A stretch of 26,760 nt of DNA from an uncultured Eggerthellaceae bacterium (GTDB lineage: Bacteria > Actinomycetota > Coriobacteriia > Coriobacteriales > Eggerthellaceae): the NCBI GenBank assembly GCA_910584145.1, contig CAJTXX010000024.1, positions 1-26,760 of the forward strand, read 5' to 3'. This document shows positions 19,540-26,760 of this stretch, piece by piece (positions within the stretch are counted from its first letter, which is position 1; the number at the start of each line of letters is the position of its first letter). The notes under the pieces were generated by a model. That model was not told the DNA's origin. It saw only the letters and a program-made list of their open reading frames with translations, and searched no databases. A program made the translations under genes and the position numbers.

Positions 19540-21468
19540 ATGTCGCGTAGCGCGGGAACGCGCGACGGGAAACACTGCTCTCCTGGTGCGCCCGTATTTT
19601 CCTGTTTCGGTCATCATTTTCGGCAGCTCCGTGTCACAAATGAGGGGTTTTCCGGGTTCCACTCTCGTCGCCCACGAGTTCATGGGACTCTTCGCCCCGT
19701 GTCCTCCACAATCGGAATGCCCCGAGGGGTCTGTTCTCGCGATCCGAGCGCGCCAGAACCCGGAAAACCCCTCATTTGTGACACGGAGCTGCCGAAAAAG
19801 ATGACCGAGCCTGGGGGGCAACGCCCGGAAGGGAGCGAGCCTGCCTGCTTCAAGGTCGGAGTGATCTCCTGGGTGCCAAGAATGCGATTGCGATCGGGGC
19901 CTTCCGGATGGTCGGCCTCCTCATCGGATAGGCTCTGTGCGGCCATTCCTTGCCTTTCCGGGAGCTTCGCATCCCTTCATTCTGTGTGCGGAGAACGGGG
20001 TCCATTCCACGGCTCGGTGGATGCGCCCTACGGCAACGGCAGCACGCAGGTTTCCGTTGCGCGCACGGTGGCCGAAGGCGACGATGCCACATTCGCGCTG
20101 CATCCGCAGGCCGGCTACGCGGTCTACACGGTGATGGACGGCACCGTGGAGCTGGGCGGTCTGCTGGCGAGCAGTGCGAGCGGCCTGATACTGCGCCTGC
20201 CGGATGTGCACCGCGACCATCAGATATGGGTGACGTTCCGCAAGATGGAGGAGAAGCCGCCGGTCATCCCCGCTGACAAGTATGTGACCGTTGACGTGGA
20301 GGCGTCGGTGGAGCCAGGGTCGGCGTTCACCGAGCTTCCCACGATAACGCCGCCGTCGGCTATCCTGCCGAAGGGCGGCTCGTATGACAGCTTCGCCATC
20401 ATCCCCGCGAGCTCGAAGAGCGTGCTCTCGCGCGTGCTGGTGAAGGGGGCGAGCGAGCTGGCGTGGCGTGATGCTACGGCGCAGGCGGTGTGGGTCGAGT
20501 GGCCGCAGAAGCCTGCGGGTGCCACGTCGAGCGGGTATTATGCGTTCGCGGTGCGCAACGTGGGTGAGGACACGTTCGTGCGCGCGATCTTCCGCGACGC
20601 GCGGCCCGACGACCCGGTGCGTGAGCCCACGCCGACGCGCAATGTGCGCATCAACGTCACCGGCGAGGGCGGCACGGTGTCGCCGAACACGGTGGGTAAA
20701 CCGCCGCTGCGCGTGCCGGTGGGCAAGTCGGTACAGGTGACGATCATCCGCGCCGATGGGGCGTATGTGTCGGGCGTGGTGTCGTCGAATCAGGGCCAAC
20801 GGGCCGAGGCGGGTGCGACGGTCGATCTTACGGGCGCTTCCAAGGACACTACTGGCGTTACGGGCATCGCTGACAAGGACGTGCTCGACGGTAACGATAC
20901 GTTCGAGATCCCTGATTCGACCGATGACGAGGAGTGGACGTTCGACTTCTCGTTCGGCGATGGCAGCGGCGATGGCGACAAGCCTGGGCCCGGCCCTGGG
21001 CCTGACGACCCGGACAAGCCGACCGGGCCCAGCACCCCTGCGGTGACGTTCACTGTTACGCCGGTGGCTGTGCCCGGGGCTGATGGGAAGGCGCACGGCA
21101 GCATATCGCCCGGCTCGCCGGTGAGCGTGCCGCGCGGCGAGTCGTATAGCTTCTCGTTCAAATGCGATAACGGGTATCGGGTCGAGGCGGTCACCGCTAA
21201 CGGGAAGCGCCTGGTAGAGGGCCATGTTGACAGCTACTTGCTGCGCGATATCCAGGAGGATACCGAGCTGCGCGTCACGTTCACCACGCGTACGGAAGAG
21301 GATTCCATCGCGCCCATCAAGCGGCCGATACATCGCTTGCAGTCGCTGGCCCAGACGGGTGACGCGACGTTGCCGCTGGCTCTTGTGCTGGCAGCGTTCG
21401 CCTGCGGCGCGCTGGGTGTGCTGTTCATGATAGGCCGTCGCCCGAAGCGCGAGGCTGACGAGCAATAG
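19540..21468 (+). pseudogene. 5'-truncated sortase-anchored InlB-type repeat protein
   Basis: Sequence recognisable as a surface repeat protein starts at about 20002, in the middle of a repeat (HGSVDAPYGNG), with no signal peptide. From there it has three or four divergent InlB-type repeats (GGTVSPN, AHGSISPG cores), an acidic Gly/Asp/Pro linker and a complete end: LAQTGD, hydrophobic segment, basic tail RRPKREADEQ. The end resembles that of 10104-17000 (HRLQSLAQTGD versus HTLQSLAQTGD), so it is a relative. The open frame continues back to an ATG at 19540 that has AGAGGGG six bases before it, but that part runs straight through the 53-bp inverted repeat and reads as junk. The gene has most likely lost its 5' end by a rearrangement; translation from 19540 would give a protein without an export signal. 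Confidence 0.65.
19607..19808. repeat. 53-bp inverted repeat with a 96-bp centre
   Basis: The arms at 19607-19659 and 19756-19808 are reverse complements with one mismatch. Both carry GTGTCACAAATGAGGGGTTT. The two arms face each other around 96 bases that do not look coding. The arm shares TGTCACA plus a run of T with the other palindromes nearby, but the flanks differ, so it is a separate element. The structure fits a small non-autonomous transposon-like element; I see no clear target duplication. Confidence 0.75.
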
Positions 21469-21530
21469 TTGGCTGGCGAACCCGGAAGCGAGCGCAGCTC
21501 CTGCGAGATTTCAGCCGATTCAGCTGGTGA

Positions 21531-21667
21531 AGTAAAAAAGCCGCGATGTGTGACAAAATGGGGCCGGTTTCGGGCGAAAAAGCTTGGACCCGGCTCTTCA
21601 TATGGCGAATATGTCACATATCGGCTTATTCTTACTAGATTTTGTCACACATCGCGGCTTTTTTACT
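21531..21667. repeat. Intergenic palindromic element, copy 2, probably a bidirectional terminator
   Basis: Perfect 29-bp inverted arms lie at 21531-21559 and 21639-21667, with GCCGCGATGTGTGACAAAAT at the core of the left arm. A degenerate second right arm sits inside, just before the outer one (ATGTCACATATCGGCTTATT at about 21611-21630). The outer stem is followed by T6 on the plus strand and, because of the A6 before it, on the minus strand too. It lies between the converging truncated repeat gene and the amidohydrolase gene, where a two-way terminator is expected. Confidence 0.8.
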
Positions 21668-21731
21668 TTGTTGTCGGAAGATGCATCGCCGTTCCGCAGG
21701 AGCGCGATTCATGGCATATGCGCAGCTGTGC

Positions 21732-23393
21732 TCAGTAGACCTGCTCGCCGCCCACGTAGGTGGCTTGCACCTCGATGGCTGGGATGTCCTCTGGGTCGCA
21801 GGTGAGGGGGTTGCGCGCGAGCACGGTCAGGTCGGCTAGCTTGCCGGGGGCGAGGGTGCCCAGCTCGTGTATGCGGCCGGCGGCTGCGGCGCTGCCGAGG
21901 GTGTAGGCGCGCAGAGCCTCGGCTGCGGTTATGCGCTCGGCGGGCAGCCATCCGCCTTCCGGCTGGCGCGTGTCGGCATCTTTGCGCGTAACGGCGGTGT
22001 AGACAGCTGCCAGCGGGTCGATGCCCGTGACGGGCGAATCGGTGCCGAACGCCAGCGTCGCGCCCGCGTCGAGCAGCGAGCGGAACGGCCACATGTACGG
22101 CACGCGCGCCTCGCCCAGATCGCGCTCAGGCCCACCCGGGTCGAGCGTGATATGCCGCGGCTGCACCGAAGCCACCACGCCGAGCCGCGCCAGCCGCGCG
22201 ATATCCCCCGGCTGGAAGTTCTCCAAGTGCTCCATCCCTCTGGCACCTCCGGGCCCGGAACCGTGCAGCCGTTCGCCCGCATTCTTCTGTGCGTGCTCGA
22301 AGATATCGAGTGCTTGGTGGATGGCTTCGTCGCCGATGGCGTGGATGCGCACGCGCTTGCCGGCGGTTGCGGCTTCGCGCACCATCTTCGTCATGTCGGC
22401 GGGCTCGACAGTGGGGCGTCCGCGGTCGCCGTCGAAGCGCGCGTTCGCGTAGGGCTCGCGCAGCCAGGCGGTGTGCTGGCTAGATACGCCGTCGAAGAAT
22501 TGCTTGAACCCGCAGGCTCGCAGCATCGGGCTGTGCAGTCGCGCTTCCAGCTCTGCGAGGCGGCTGGTTCCCGGCAGCAGGGTGGGGAACAGGTGCGTGC
22601 GCACGGTCAGCTGGCCGGCGGCGTCCAAGCGCTCGAACAGGTCGTCGCGCACGAAGTCGAGCCCGGGTGTGGCGGCGAGCGCTGTGTCGCACACGGCCGT
22701 GACGCCGTGCGCGTTCAGGTCTGCCATAAAGCTGCGATAGGCGTCTAGCAGCTCATCTTCGCTGAATGTGCCCATGATGCGCGGCATCAGCTCCATTGCA
22801 GCCGTTTCGCGTACGATGCCCGTCAGCTCGCCATGCTCGTCGCGCTCGTATGCGCCGCCGGCAGGCGGCTGGGAGCTCGGTCCCAATCCCAATTCGGCCA
22901 GCGCGCAAGAGTTCAGCCACAGCGTGTGCGCGTCGCCCGAGTACATGGCCACGGGCCGGTCGGGGTACGCCTCGTCAAGCGATGCCTTCGATGGCATGCA
23001 CGCCGGCTGCCACAGGTATTCGCGCCAACCCTGCGCCAGCAGCCACCCGCCCGCCGGGCGCCGCGTCGCCAGGGGCGCCAACCGCGCCACGCAGTCCTGC
23101 TCGCTTGCGCCCACGAACCGCTCAGCCAAGGGCGACGCATACAGTGCCGAGTGGAAGAAGTGCAGGTGCGCATCGTGGAACCCGGGCATGATGAAGGCAC
23201 CCCCAAGGTCGCGCACCTCTGCATCGGCACGCAGTGGGAAGGCCGATGTGCCGGCATCTTTGGGCGCGCACACCCAGCAGATGCGGTCGCCAGCGATGCC
23301 TATAGCTGCCGGGCGCGCTCCGTCACCCTCGCCGGTGAACACATTCCGCGAGGCGAGCACCAATTCCGCCGCTGCCTGCGCCATCCGCTGCAT
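21732..23393 (-). CDS. YtcJ-like metal-dependent amidohydrolase
   Basis: This gene encodes 553 residues of the amidohydrolase 3 type, which hydrolyse amide or related bonds of small molecules; the substrate cannot be told from sequence. The metal-binding motif HDAHLHF is at about residues 73-79, a later RIHAIGDEAIH supplies further ligands, and GTDSPV carries the usual catalytic Asp. The C-terminal PGKLADLTVL is the standard closing beta strand of the family. The length is normal and the protein has no signal peptide, so it is cytoplasmic. The start may be the ATG at 23384, since AGGGAAG sits directly before the ATG at 23393 but at good distance from the second. It follows the flavodiiron gene by 33 bases and is probably co-transcribed with it. 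Confidence 0.85.
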   Translation of the reverse strand: MQRMAQAAAELVLASRNVFTGEGDGARPAAIGIAGDRICWVCAPKDAGTSAFPLRADAEVRDLGGAFIMPGFHDAHLHFFHSALYASPLAERFVGASEQDCVARLAPLATRRPAGGWLLAQGWREYLWQPACMPSKASLDEAYPDRPVAMYSGDAHTLWLNSCALAELGLGPSSQPPAGGAYERDEHGELTGIVRETAAMELMPRIMGTFSEDELLDAYRSFMADLNAHGVTAVCDTALAATPGLDFVRDDLFERLDAAGQLTVRTHLFPTLLPGTSRLAELEARLHSPMLRACGFKQFFDGVSSQHTAWLREPYANARFDGDRGRPTVEPADMTKMVREAATAGKRVRIHAIGDEAIHQALDIFEHAQKNAGERLHGSGPGGARGMEHLENFQPGDIARLARLGVVASVQPRHITLDPGGPERDLGEARVPYMWPFRSLLDAGATLAFGTDSPVTGIDPLAAVYTAVTRKDADTRQPEGGWLPAERITAAEALRAYTLGSAAAAGRIHELGTLAPGKLADLTVLARNPLTCDPEDIPAIEVQATYVGGEQVY

Positions 23394-23426
23394 CTTCCCT
23401 GTGCTGCGCGCTCTCTGCGGCGAGCG

Positions 23427-24602
23427 CTAGCGCAGCGCCTCGCTCACAGCTTGGAACAGGGCTTCCTCGCTTGCGGTGGTGTCGTTCCAGCCGCACGTCT
23501 GCGGGTCGAGCAGCGGCTCGTAGCCGGCGCCTTGCAGCACCGTGTCGATCTCCTTCGTGCCCGTAGCCGCCCAGCCGAACGACCCGAACGCGAGCCCGCG
23601 GCGCCCCTTCGGCGCCAGCCCTTTCAGGTACGTCAGGAATTGTCCCATCGGCGGCAGCACCGTGCCGTTGTGCGTGGACGACCCCACGGCCACGTAGCGC
23701 GCGTCCATCACCTCGGTCATGATGTCCGAGATATCGCTCACATCCAGGTCATACGCCCGCACGCTGATGCCCGCGGCCATGAAAGCCTCGGTTATGGCCG
23801 CCGCCATGCGCGCGGTCGCACCGTACATGGTGGCGTACACCACCACCGCCGAATCGGTCGGCTCTAGCGCGCACCACTGCTCGTACGCGTCAAGGATGCG
23901 CCCCACGCCCTCGCCGCGCCAGATCAGCCCATGCGCCGGCGCGATCACCTCGATATCCAGCCCGCGCACCGCCGCCACCGCCTTCGCCGTCTGCTTCGCG
24001 TAGGGCATGATGATGTTCGCGAAATACTTCTTGGCGCACGCGAACAGCACGCTCTGATCGACCTCGTCGCAGAAGCGCTGCGAGGTGGCGAAGAACTGCC
24101 CGAACGCGTCGTTCGAGAACAGCATGCGGTCGGTGGCGCTGTAAGTGACCATGTTGTCGGGCCAATGCACCATCGGCGTATGGATGAAGCTGAGCGTGCG
24201 CGTGCCGATGGTGAGCGTGTCGCCGCTCTTCACCGGGATGAATTCGCGTTCGTCGCCCACGTAGGTCTGCAAGATGGCGTGCCCCTTCGGGCTGCTGGTC
24301 ACCACCTTCGCGTGCGGCGCTGCGGCCAGCATGCGCGCGAGACCGCCTGCGTGGTCCTTCTCACTGTGGTTCGATACGATGTAGTCGATGCGCGCCGGGT
24401 CGACGATGCTGGCTATGCGTTGCAGCAGCTCGTCTTCGAATCCGGGCATGCAGGTGTCGATCAGCGTGATGTGCTCGTCCATGATGAGGTAGGCGTTGGT
24501 GGTGGAGCCCAGCGGCATGCTGAACCCGTGGATGTAACGCTCGTTCCACTCGATGGTGCCGACCCAGTAGATGTCTGGCTGTATCTCGTATGCTCTGAAC
24601 AT
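23427..24602 (-). CDS. fprA: Flavodiiron protein (oxygen or nitric oxide reductase)
   Basis: This gene encodes 391 residues, the usual size for a two-domain class A flavodiiron protein. The N-terminal metallo-beta-lactamase-like domain has the full diiron ligand set: NHSEKDH (His79, Glu81, Asp83, His84), His146 in HWPDN, Asp165 in NDAFG and His224 in PAHGLIW. The C-terminal flavodoxin domain starts at about 252 with VVYATMYGATA, the FMN phosphate loop. The protein reduces O2 to water or NO to N2O with electrons from a rubredoxin or similar carrier, protecting anaerobes; which gas is preferred cannot be read here. There is no rubredoxin domain fused. The start has GGAAGGAG upstream. It has its own promoter and a downstream partner gene. 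Symbol given by family. Confidence 0.93.
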   Translation of the reverse strand: MFRAYEIQPDIYWVGTIEWNERYIHGFSMPLGSTTNAYLIMDEHITLIDTCMPGFEDELLQRIASIVDPARIDYIVSNHSEKDHAGGLARMLAAAPHAKVVTSSPKGHAILQTYVGDEREFIPVKSGDTLTIGTRTLSFIHTPMVHWPDNMVTYSATDRMLFSNDAFGQFFATSQRFCDEVDQSVLFACAKKYFANIIMPYAKQTAKAVAAVRGLDIEVIAPAHGLIWRGEGVGRILDAYEQWCALEPTDSAVVVYATMYGATARMAAAITEAFMAAGISVRAYDLDVSDISDIMTEVMDARYVAVGSSTHNGTVLPPMGQFLTYLKGLAPKGRRGLAFGSFGWAATGTKEIDTVLQGAGYEPLLDPQTCGWNDTTASEEALFQAVSEALR

Positions 24603-24664
24603 GTCGCGCTCCTTCCCGCTGCGCGCCGGTGGCCCGGCGGTCTGGCGGTCGATTTTTGCGCTCT

Positions 24665-24693
24665 ATTGTATAGATTTCACCGGCCTTTGTCGG
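24665..24693 (-). promoter_or_regulatory. Sigma-70-type promoter for the flavodiiron-amidohydrolase pair
   Basis: On the minus strand, CCGACA (24688-24693) and TACAAT (24665-24670) are separated by exactly 17 bases, and the -10 box is in a locally AT-rich stretch of otherwise GC-rich DNA. It lies 62 bases before the flavodiiron start codon. Confidence 0.55.
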
Positions 24694-24705
24694 GTTCGGT
24701 GCGAT

Positions 24706-24726
24706 GCTCCGCAGCTTTTCCGGAGC
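24706..24726. terminator. Hairpin directly after the rlmH stop codon
   Basis: GCTCCG (24706-24711) pairs with CGGAGC (24721-24726) around a 9-base loop, starting one base past the rlmH stop. No T-run follows on the minus strand, so termination there would be weak. Confidence 0.35.
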
Positions 24727-25197
24727 TTATTTGTGGTACGGCTCGCCGCGCGTTATCTTGAAGGCGCGGTAGAGCTGTTCGAGCAGCACCACGCGGGCCA
24801 GGTTGTGGGGCAGCGTGATGGGACCGAATGAGAGTTGCATGTTCGCGCGCGCGGCAACGGCGGGCGCTACGCCGTGCGAGCCGCCGATGATGAAGGCGAT
24901 GCTGCTGGTGCCGCCGAGGGCGAGGTCGTCCAGCTTGGCGGCCAACTGCTCGCTCGAGAGCTCGCGTGCACGAATGGCGAGCAGCACGGCGAAGGCGTCG
25001 TCGGGTACCGCGCGCAGGATGCCTTCGGCCTCACGCGCCAGCGCCGCGTCGGCGCCTTGCTGAGATGGGTCGACGTCGGGCACCTCCACTACCTGCATGC
25101 TGGCGTAGGGCCGCAGGCGTTTCAGGTACTCGTCGCATGCTTGCGTCCAGAAGCGTTCTTTCAGCTTCCCCACGGCGACCACGGTTATGCGCAGCAT
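24727..25197 (-). CDS. rlmH: 23S rRNA (pseudouridine1915-N3)-methyltransferase
   Basis: This gene encodes 156 residues, the standard length of this small SPOUT-class enzyme, which methylates the pseudouridine at position 1915 of 23S rRNA in the assembled ribosome using S-adenosylmethionine. Diagnostic motifs are present: MLRITVVAVGKLKE at the start, FIIGGSHGV in the cofactor-binding knot, and the conserved end LPHNLARVVLLEQLYRAFKI...EPYHK. Its ATG follows the TAG of the MurT-GatD gene with no gap, so the two are probably translationally coupled. Confidence 0.95.
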   Translation of the reverse strand: MLRITVVAVGKLKERFWTQACDEYLKRLRPYASMQVVEVPDVDPSQQGADAALAREAEGILRAVPDDAFAVLLAIRARELSSEQLAAKLDDLALGGTSSIAFIIGGSHGVAPAVAARANMQLSFGPITLPHNLARVVLLEQLYRAFKITRGEPYHK

Positions 25198-26760
25198 CTA
25201 GCGCAGCCTCTGCATCAGGGCAGCGTTCGCGGCCAGCTCCACGGCATCGTTCAGCGGCTCGAGCCTGGGCGTGGCGCTCCCGGTGCGCAGCGCATGGCGG
25301 GCGAGCGCGCGCTCGAGCAGCCAGTCGGCCACTTCGGGGTTCTTCGCTAGCAGCGCGCCGTGAAGGTAGGTGCCGAGCACGTTGCCCTGCACGGTGCCGT
25401 CGGCATGGTCGGTGTCGTTGTTGCCGTGGCCGGTGCGGCTCACCACGCGGCCGAATGGCTTCACGCCGGCGCCCAGATAGGTGCGGCTGGCGTGGTTCTC
25501 GTAGCCCACCACCGGGTGCTCGGCCAGCGGGCTTTCCAGGGCTATGTCATCTATCAGGCGGTCGGTGGCATCGCCGGCACGGTGCGTCTCTATGTTGAGG
25601 ATGCCCAGCCCCGGTGCCTCGCCGTCGGCTGCGAGCCACGTGTTGCCCAAGATCTGATACCCGCCGCAGATAGCCAAGATAGGCCCGCCGTCTTCTGCGT
25701 AGGCCGTCAGCTGGTCGCGCATGCTCATCAGCTGCTCGGCTGCCAGCGCCTGCTCGCGGTCGGGGCCGCCGCCGAGGAATACCAGGTCAGCGTCGGCGAA
25801 GTCGATGGTCTGCCCGTGCTCGACGCGCCGCACCTCAGCCGGGATACCGCGCCAGCGCAGCCGCTGCTCCAAGATGCGCACGTTCCCGCCATCCCCATAC
25901 AGATTCAGCAGGTCGGGGAACATATGCGCGATGACCACCGGCGCAGCCGTGCTCTTGCCCGCCGCTGGGGTCGGGGCCTGGTCGGCCGTTCGGTCGGCGT
26001 CCGAAGGCGTCTGCGGGTTCACCTTTGAGAGCGGTTCGGTGGTGCGACTTCCCTCTGCGCTCATAGGCCGCGGAAGGGGGACGGTGGGCTGCGGGATGGT
26101 CGCATCGGCTATGGCTGCGGCCAGCGCGGATGGGTCTTGCAGGCGCTCAAGCTCGGCGCGCACGGGAGCGAGCGCCGTGTAGTTCGCGATGGCGTACGCC
26201 GCGGCATCGGCGGGGAATCCGCCTGCTGCTCCGGCGGCGAGCACGTCGGCCATGCCGTCGATCAGCTGCGCCTCGATGCCGGCATAGCGCAGGCGCACTT
26301 GCAGGTCGTTGCGCCGCACGCCGCCGGCGAACACGCGCGCGTGCGGCAGGTGATGCAGCTCTTCGAAGTCGATATCCCATATCCACGAGATGTCGTTGCC
26401 ATCCACATTGTTGTCGTTGATGAAGAACGCGATGGCGCATGCGCCGCCTTCACGTTCGGGCGCATCGGCTGGCAGCGGCGCTGCGCTATCGGCAGCGTCA
26501 AGCGGGTGGGTGCTGTCGGCTGCTCCGCGCGCAGTGGCGGTGGCCTGCTGCACTACGATGCGCAGGTTCTGGTTGAATCCGGTGGGGTTCTTCGCCAAGT
26601 TCAGCAGCACGTCGTGTTGGCCCACGGTGAATCGCTGGAGGCGCCCGTTCTGCGGGTCGAACGCGTCTATCGCTCGCTGTACGTCCTGAGGCTTGACGCC
26701 ATCGACGCACAGCGCCGCTGCGGCCACCGCCAGCAAGTTGTACACCATATAGCTGCCGAC
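25198..26760 (-). CDS. Fused MurT-GatD lipid II isoglutaminyl synthase (5' end outside the window)
   Basis: The frame runs off the right edge; 520 residues are visible. The first part is the C-terminal region of MurT (Mur ligase-like, DUF1727): VYNLLAVAAAALCV, NPTGFNQNLR and NDNNVDGNDISWIWDIDFE, the last holding the expected active-site Asp. After a Pro/Ala/Thr-rich linker (about residues 190-265) comes a GatD-type class I glutamine amidotransferase: GDGGNVRILEQRLRWRG, nucleophile Cys in ILAICGGYQILG and catalytic His in GTYLHG. Together they amidate the D-glutamate of lipid II to isoglutamine, at the cytoplasmic side. MurT and GatD are normally two subunits encoded by neighbouring genes; here they are one chain. 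An Ala/Pro/Asp-rich insert of about 35 residues also sits inside the MurT part, just before GGACAIAFF. Confidence 0.9.
   Translation of the reverse strand, partial: VGSYMVYNLLAVAAAALCVDGVKPQDVQRAIDAFDPQNGRLQRFTVGQHDVLLNLAKNPTGFNQNLRIVVQQATATARGAADSTHPLDAADSAAPLPADAPEREGGACAIAFFINDNNVDGNDISWIWDIDFEELHHLPHARVFAGGVRRNDLQVRLRYAGIEAQLIDGMADVLAAGAAGGFPADAAAYAIANYTALAPVRAELERLQDPSALAAAIADATIPQPTVPLPRPMSAEGSRTTEPLSKVNPQTPSDADRTADQAPTPAAGKSTAAPVVIAHMFPDLLNLYGDGGNVRILEQRLRWRGIPAEVRRVEHGQTIDFADADLVFLGGGPDREQALAAEQLMSMRDQLTAYAEDGGPILAICGGYQILGNTWLAADGEAPGLGILNIETHRAGDATDRLIDDIALESPLAEHPVVGYENHASRTYLGAGVKPFGRVVSRTGHGNNDTDHADGTVQGNVLGTYLHGALLAKNPEVADWLLERALARHALRTGSATPRLEPLNDAVELAANAALMQRLR

Noticed and set aside
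19842..19931. Short hydrophobic frame ending LGAKNAIAIGAFRMVGLLIG then stop, as the tail of a lost membrane protein
   Set aside because: It is too short and its upstream part does not read as protein; no family could be named.

Overview
The window is high-GC DNA from an anaerobic Gram-positive bacterium, most likely a member of the Coriobacteriia (Eggerthellaceae-like). That placement is an inference. It rests on LAxTG-type sortase signals, very large BspA-LRR and InlB-type repeat surface proteins, a flavodiiron protein, and a fused MurT-GatD cell-wall amidase. No rRNA, tRNA or CRISPR array was recognised.

Positions 1-18592 (plus strand) form a surface-protein cluster that looks like one operon. 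A probable IS21-type end lies at the left edge. It is followed by a 2385-codon adhesin gene (286-7444) that is put out of frame by a run of nine G at 811-819. Next come an N-terminally anchored membrane protein (7552-8205), a small secreted protein (8285-9103), a paralogue of the membrane protein (9135-10013), a 2298-residue sortase-anchored repeat protein (10104-17000) and a third sortase-type protein (17108-18592) broken by one in-frame TAG. The small secreted protein and the C-terminus of the first adhesin appear to share a domain. Two membrane proteins share another domain. The arrangement suggests a two-module surface assembly with membrane-anchored partners, reminiscent of WxL clusters of Firmicutes but not clearly the same.

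Positions 18593-21730 are a rearranged stretch. It has a strong terminator, two copies of a long intergenic palindrome (19028-19168 and 21531-21667), a separate 53-bp inverted repeat (19607-19808) and a 5'-truncated sortase-type repeat gene ending at 21468.

Positions 21732-26760 (minus strand) are ordinary chromosomal genes. In transcription order they are MurT-GatD fusion (partial), rlmH, then, behind a recognisable promoter, a flavodiiron protein and a YtcJ-like amidohydrolase.
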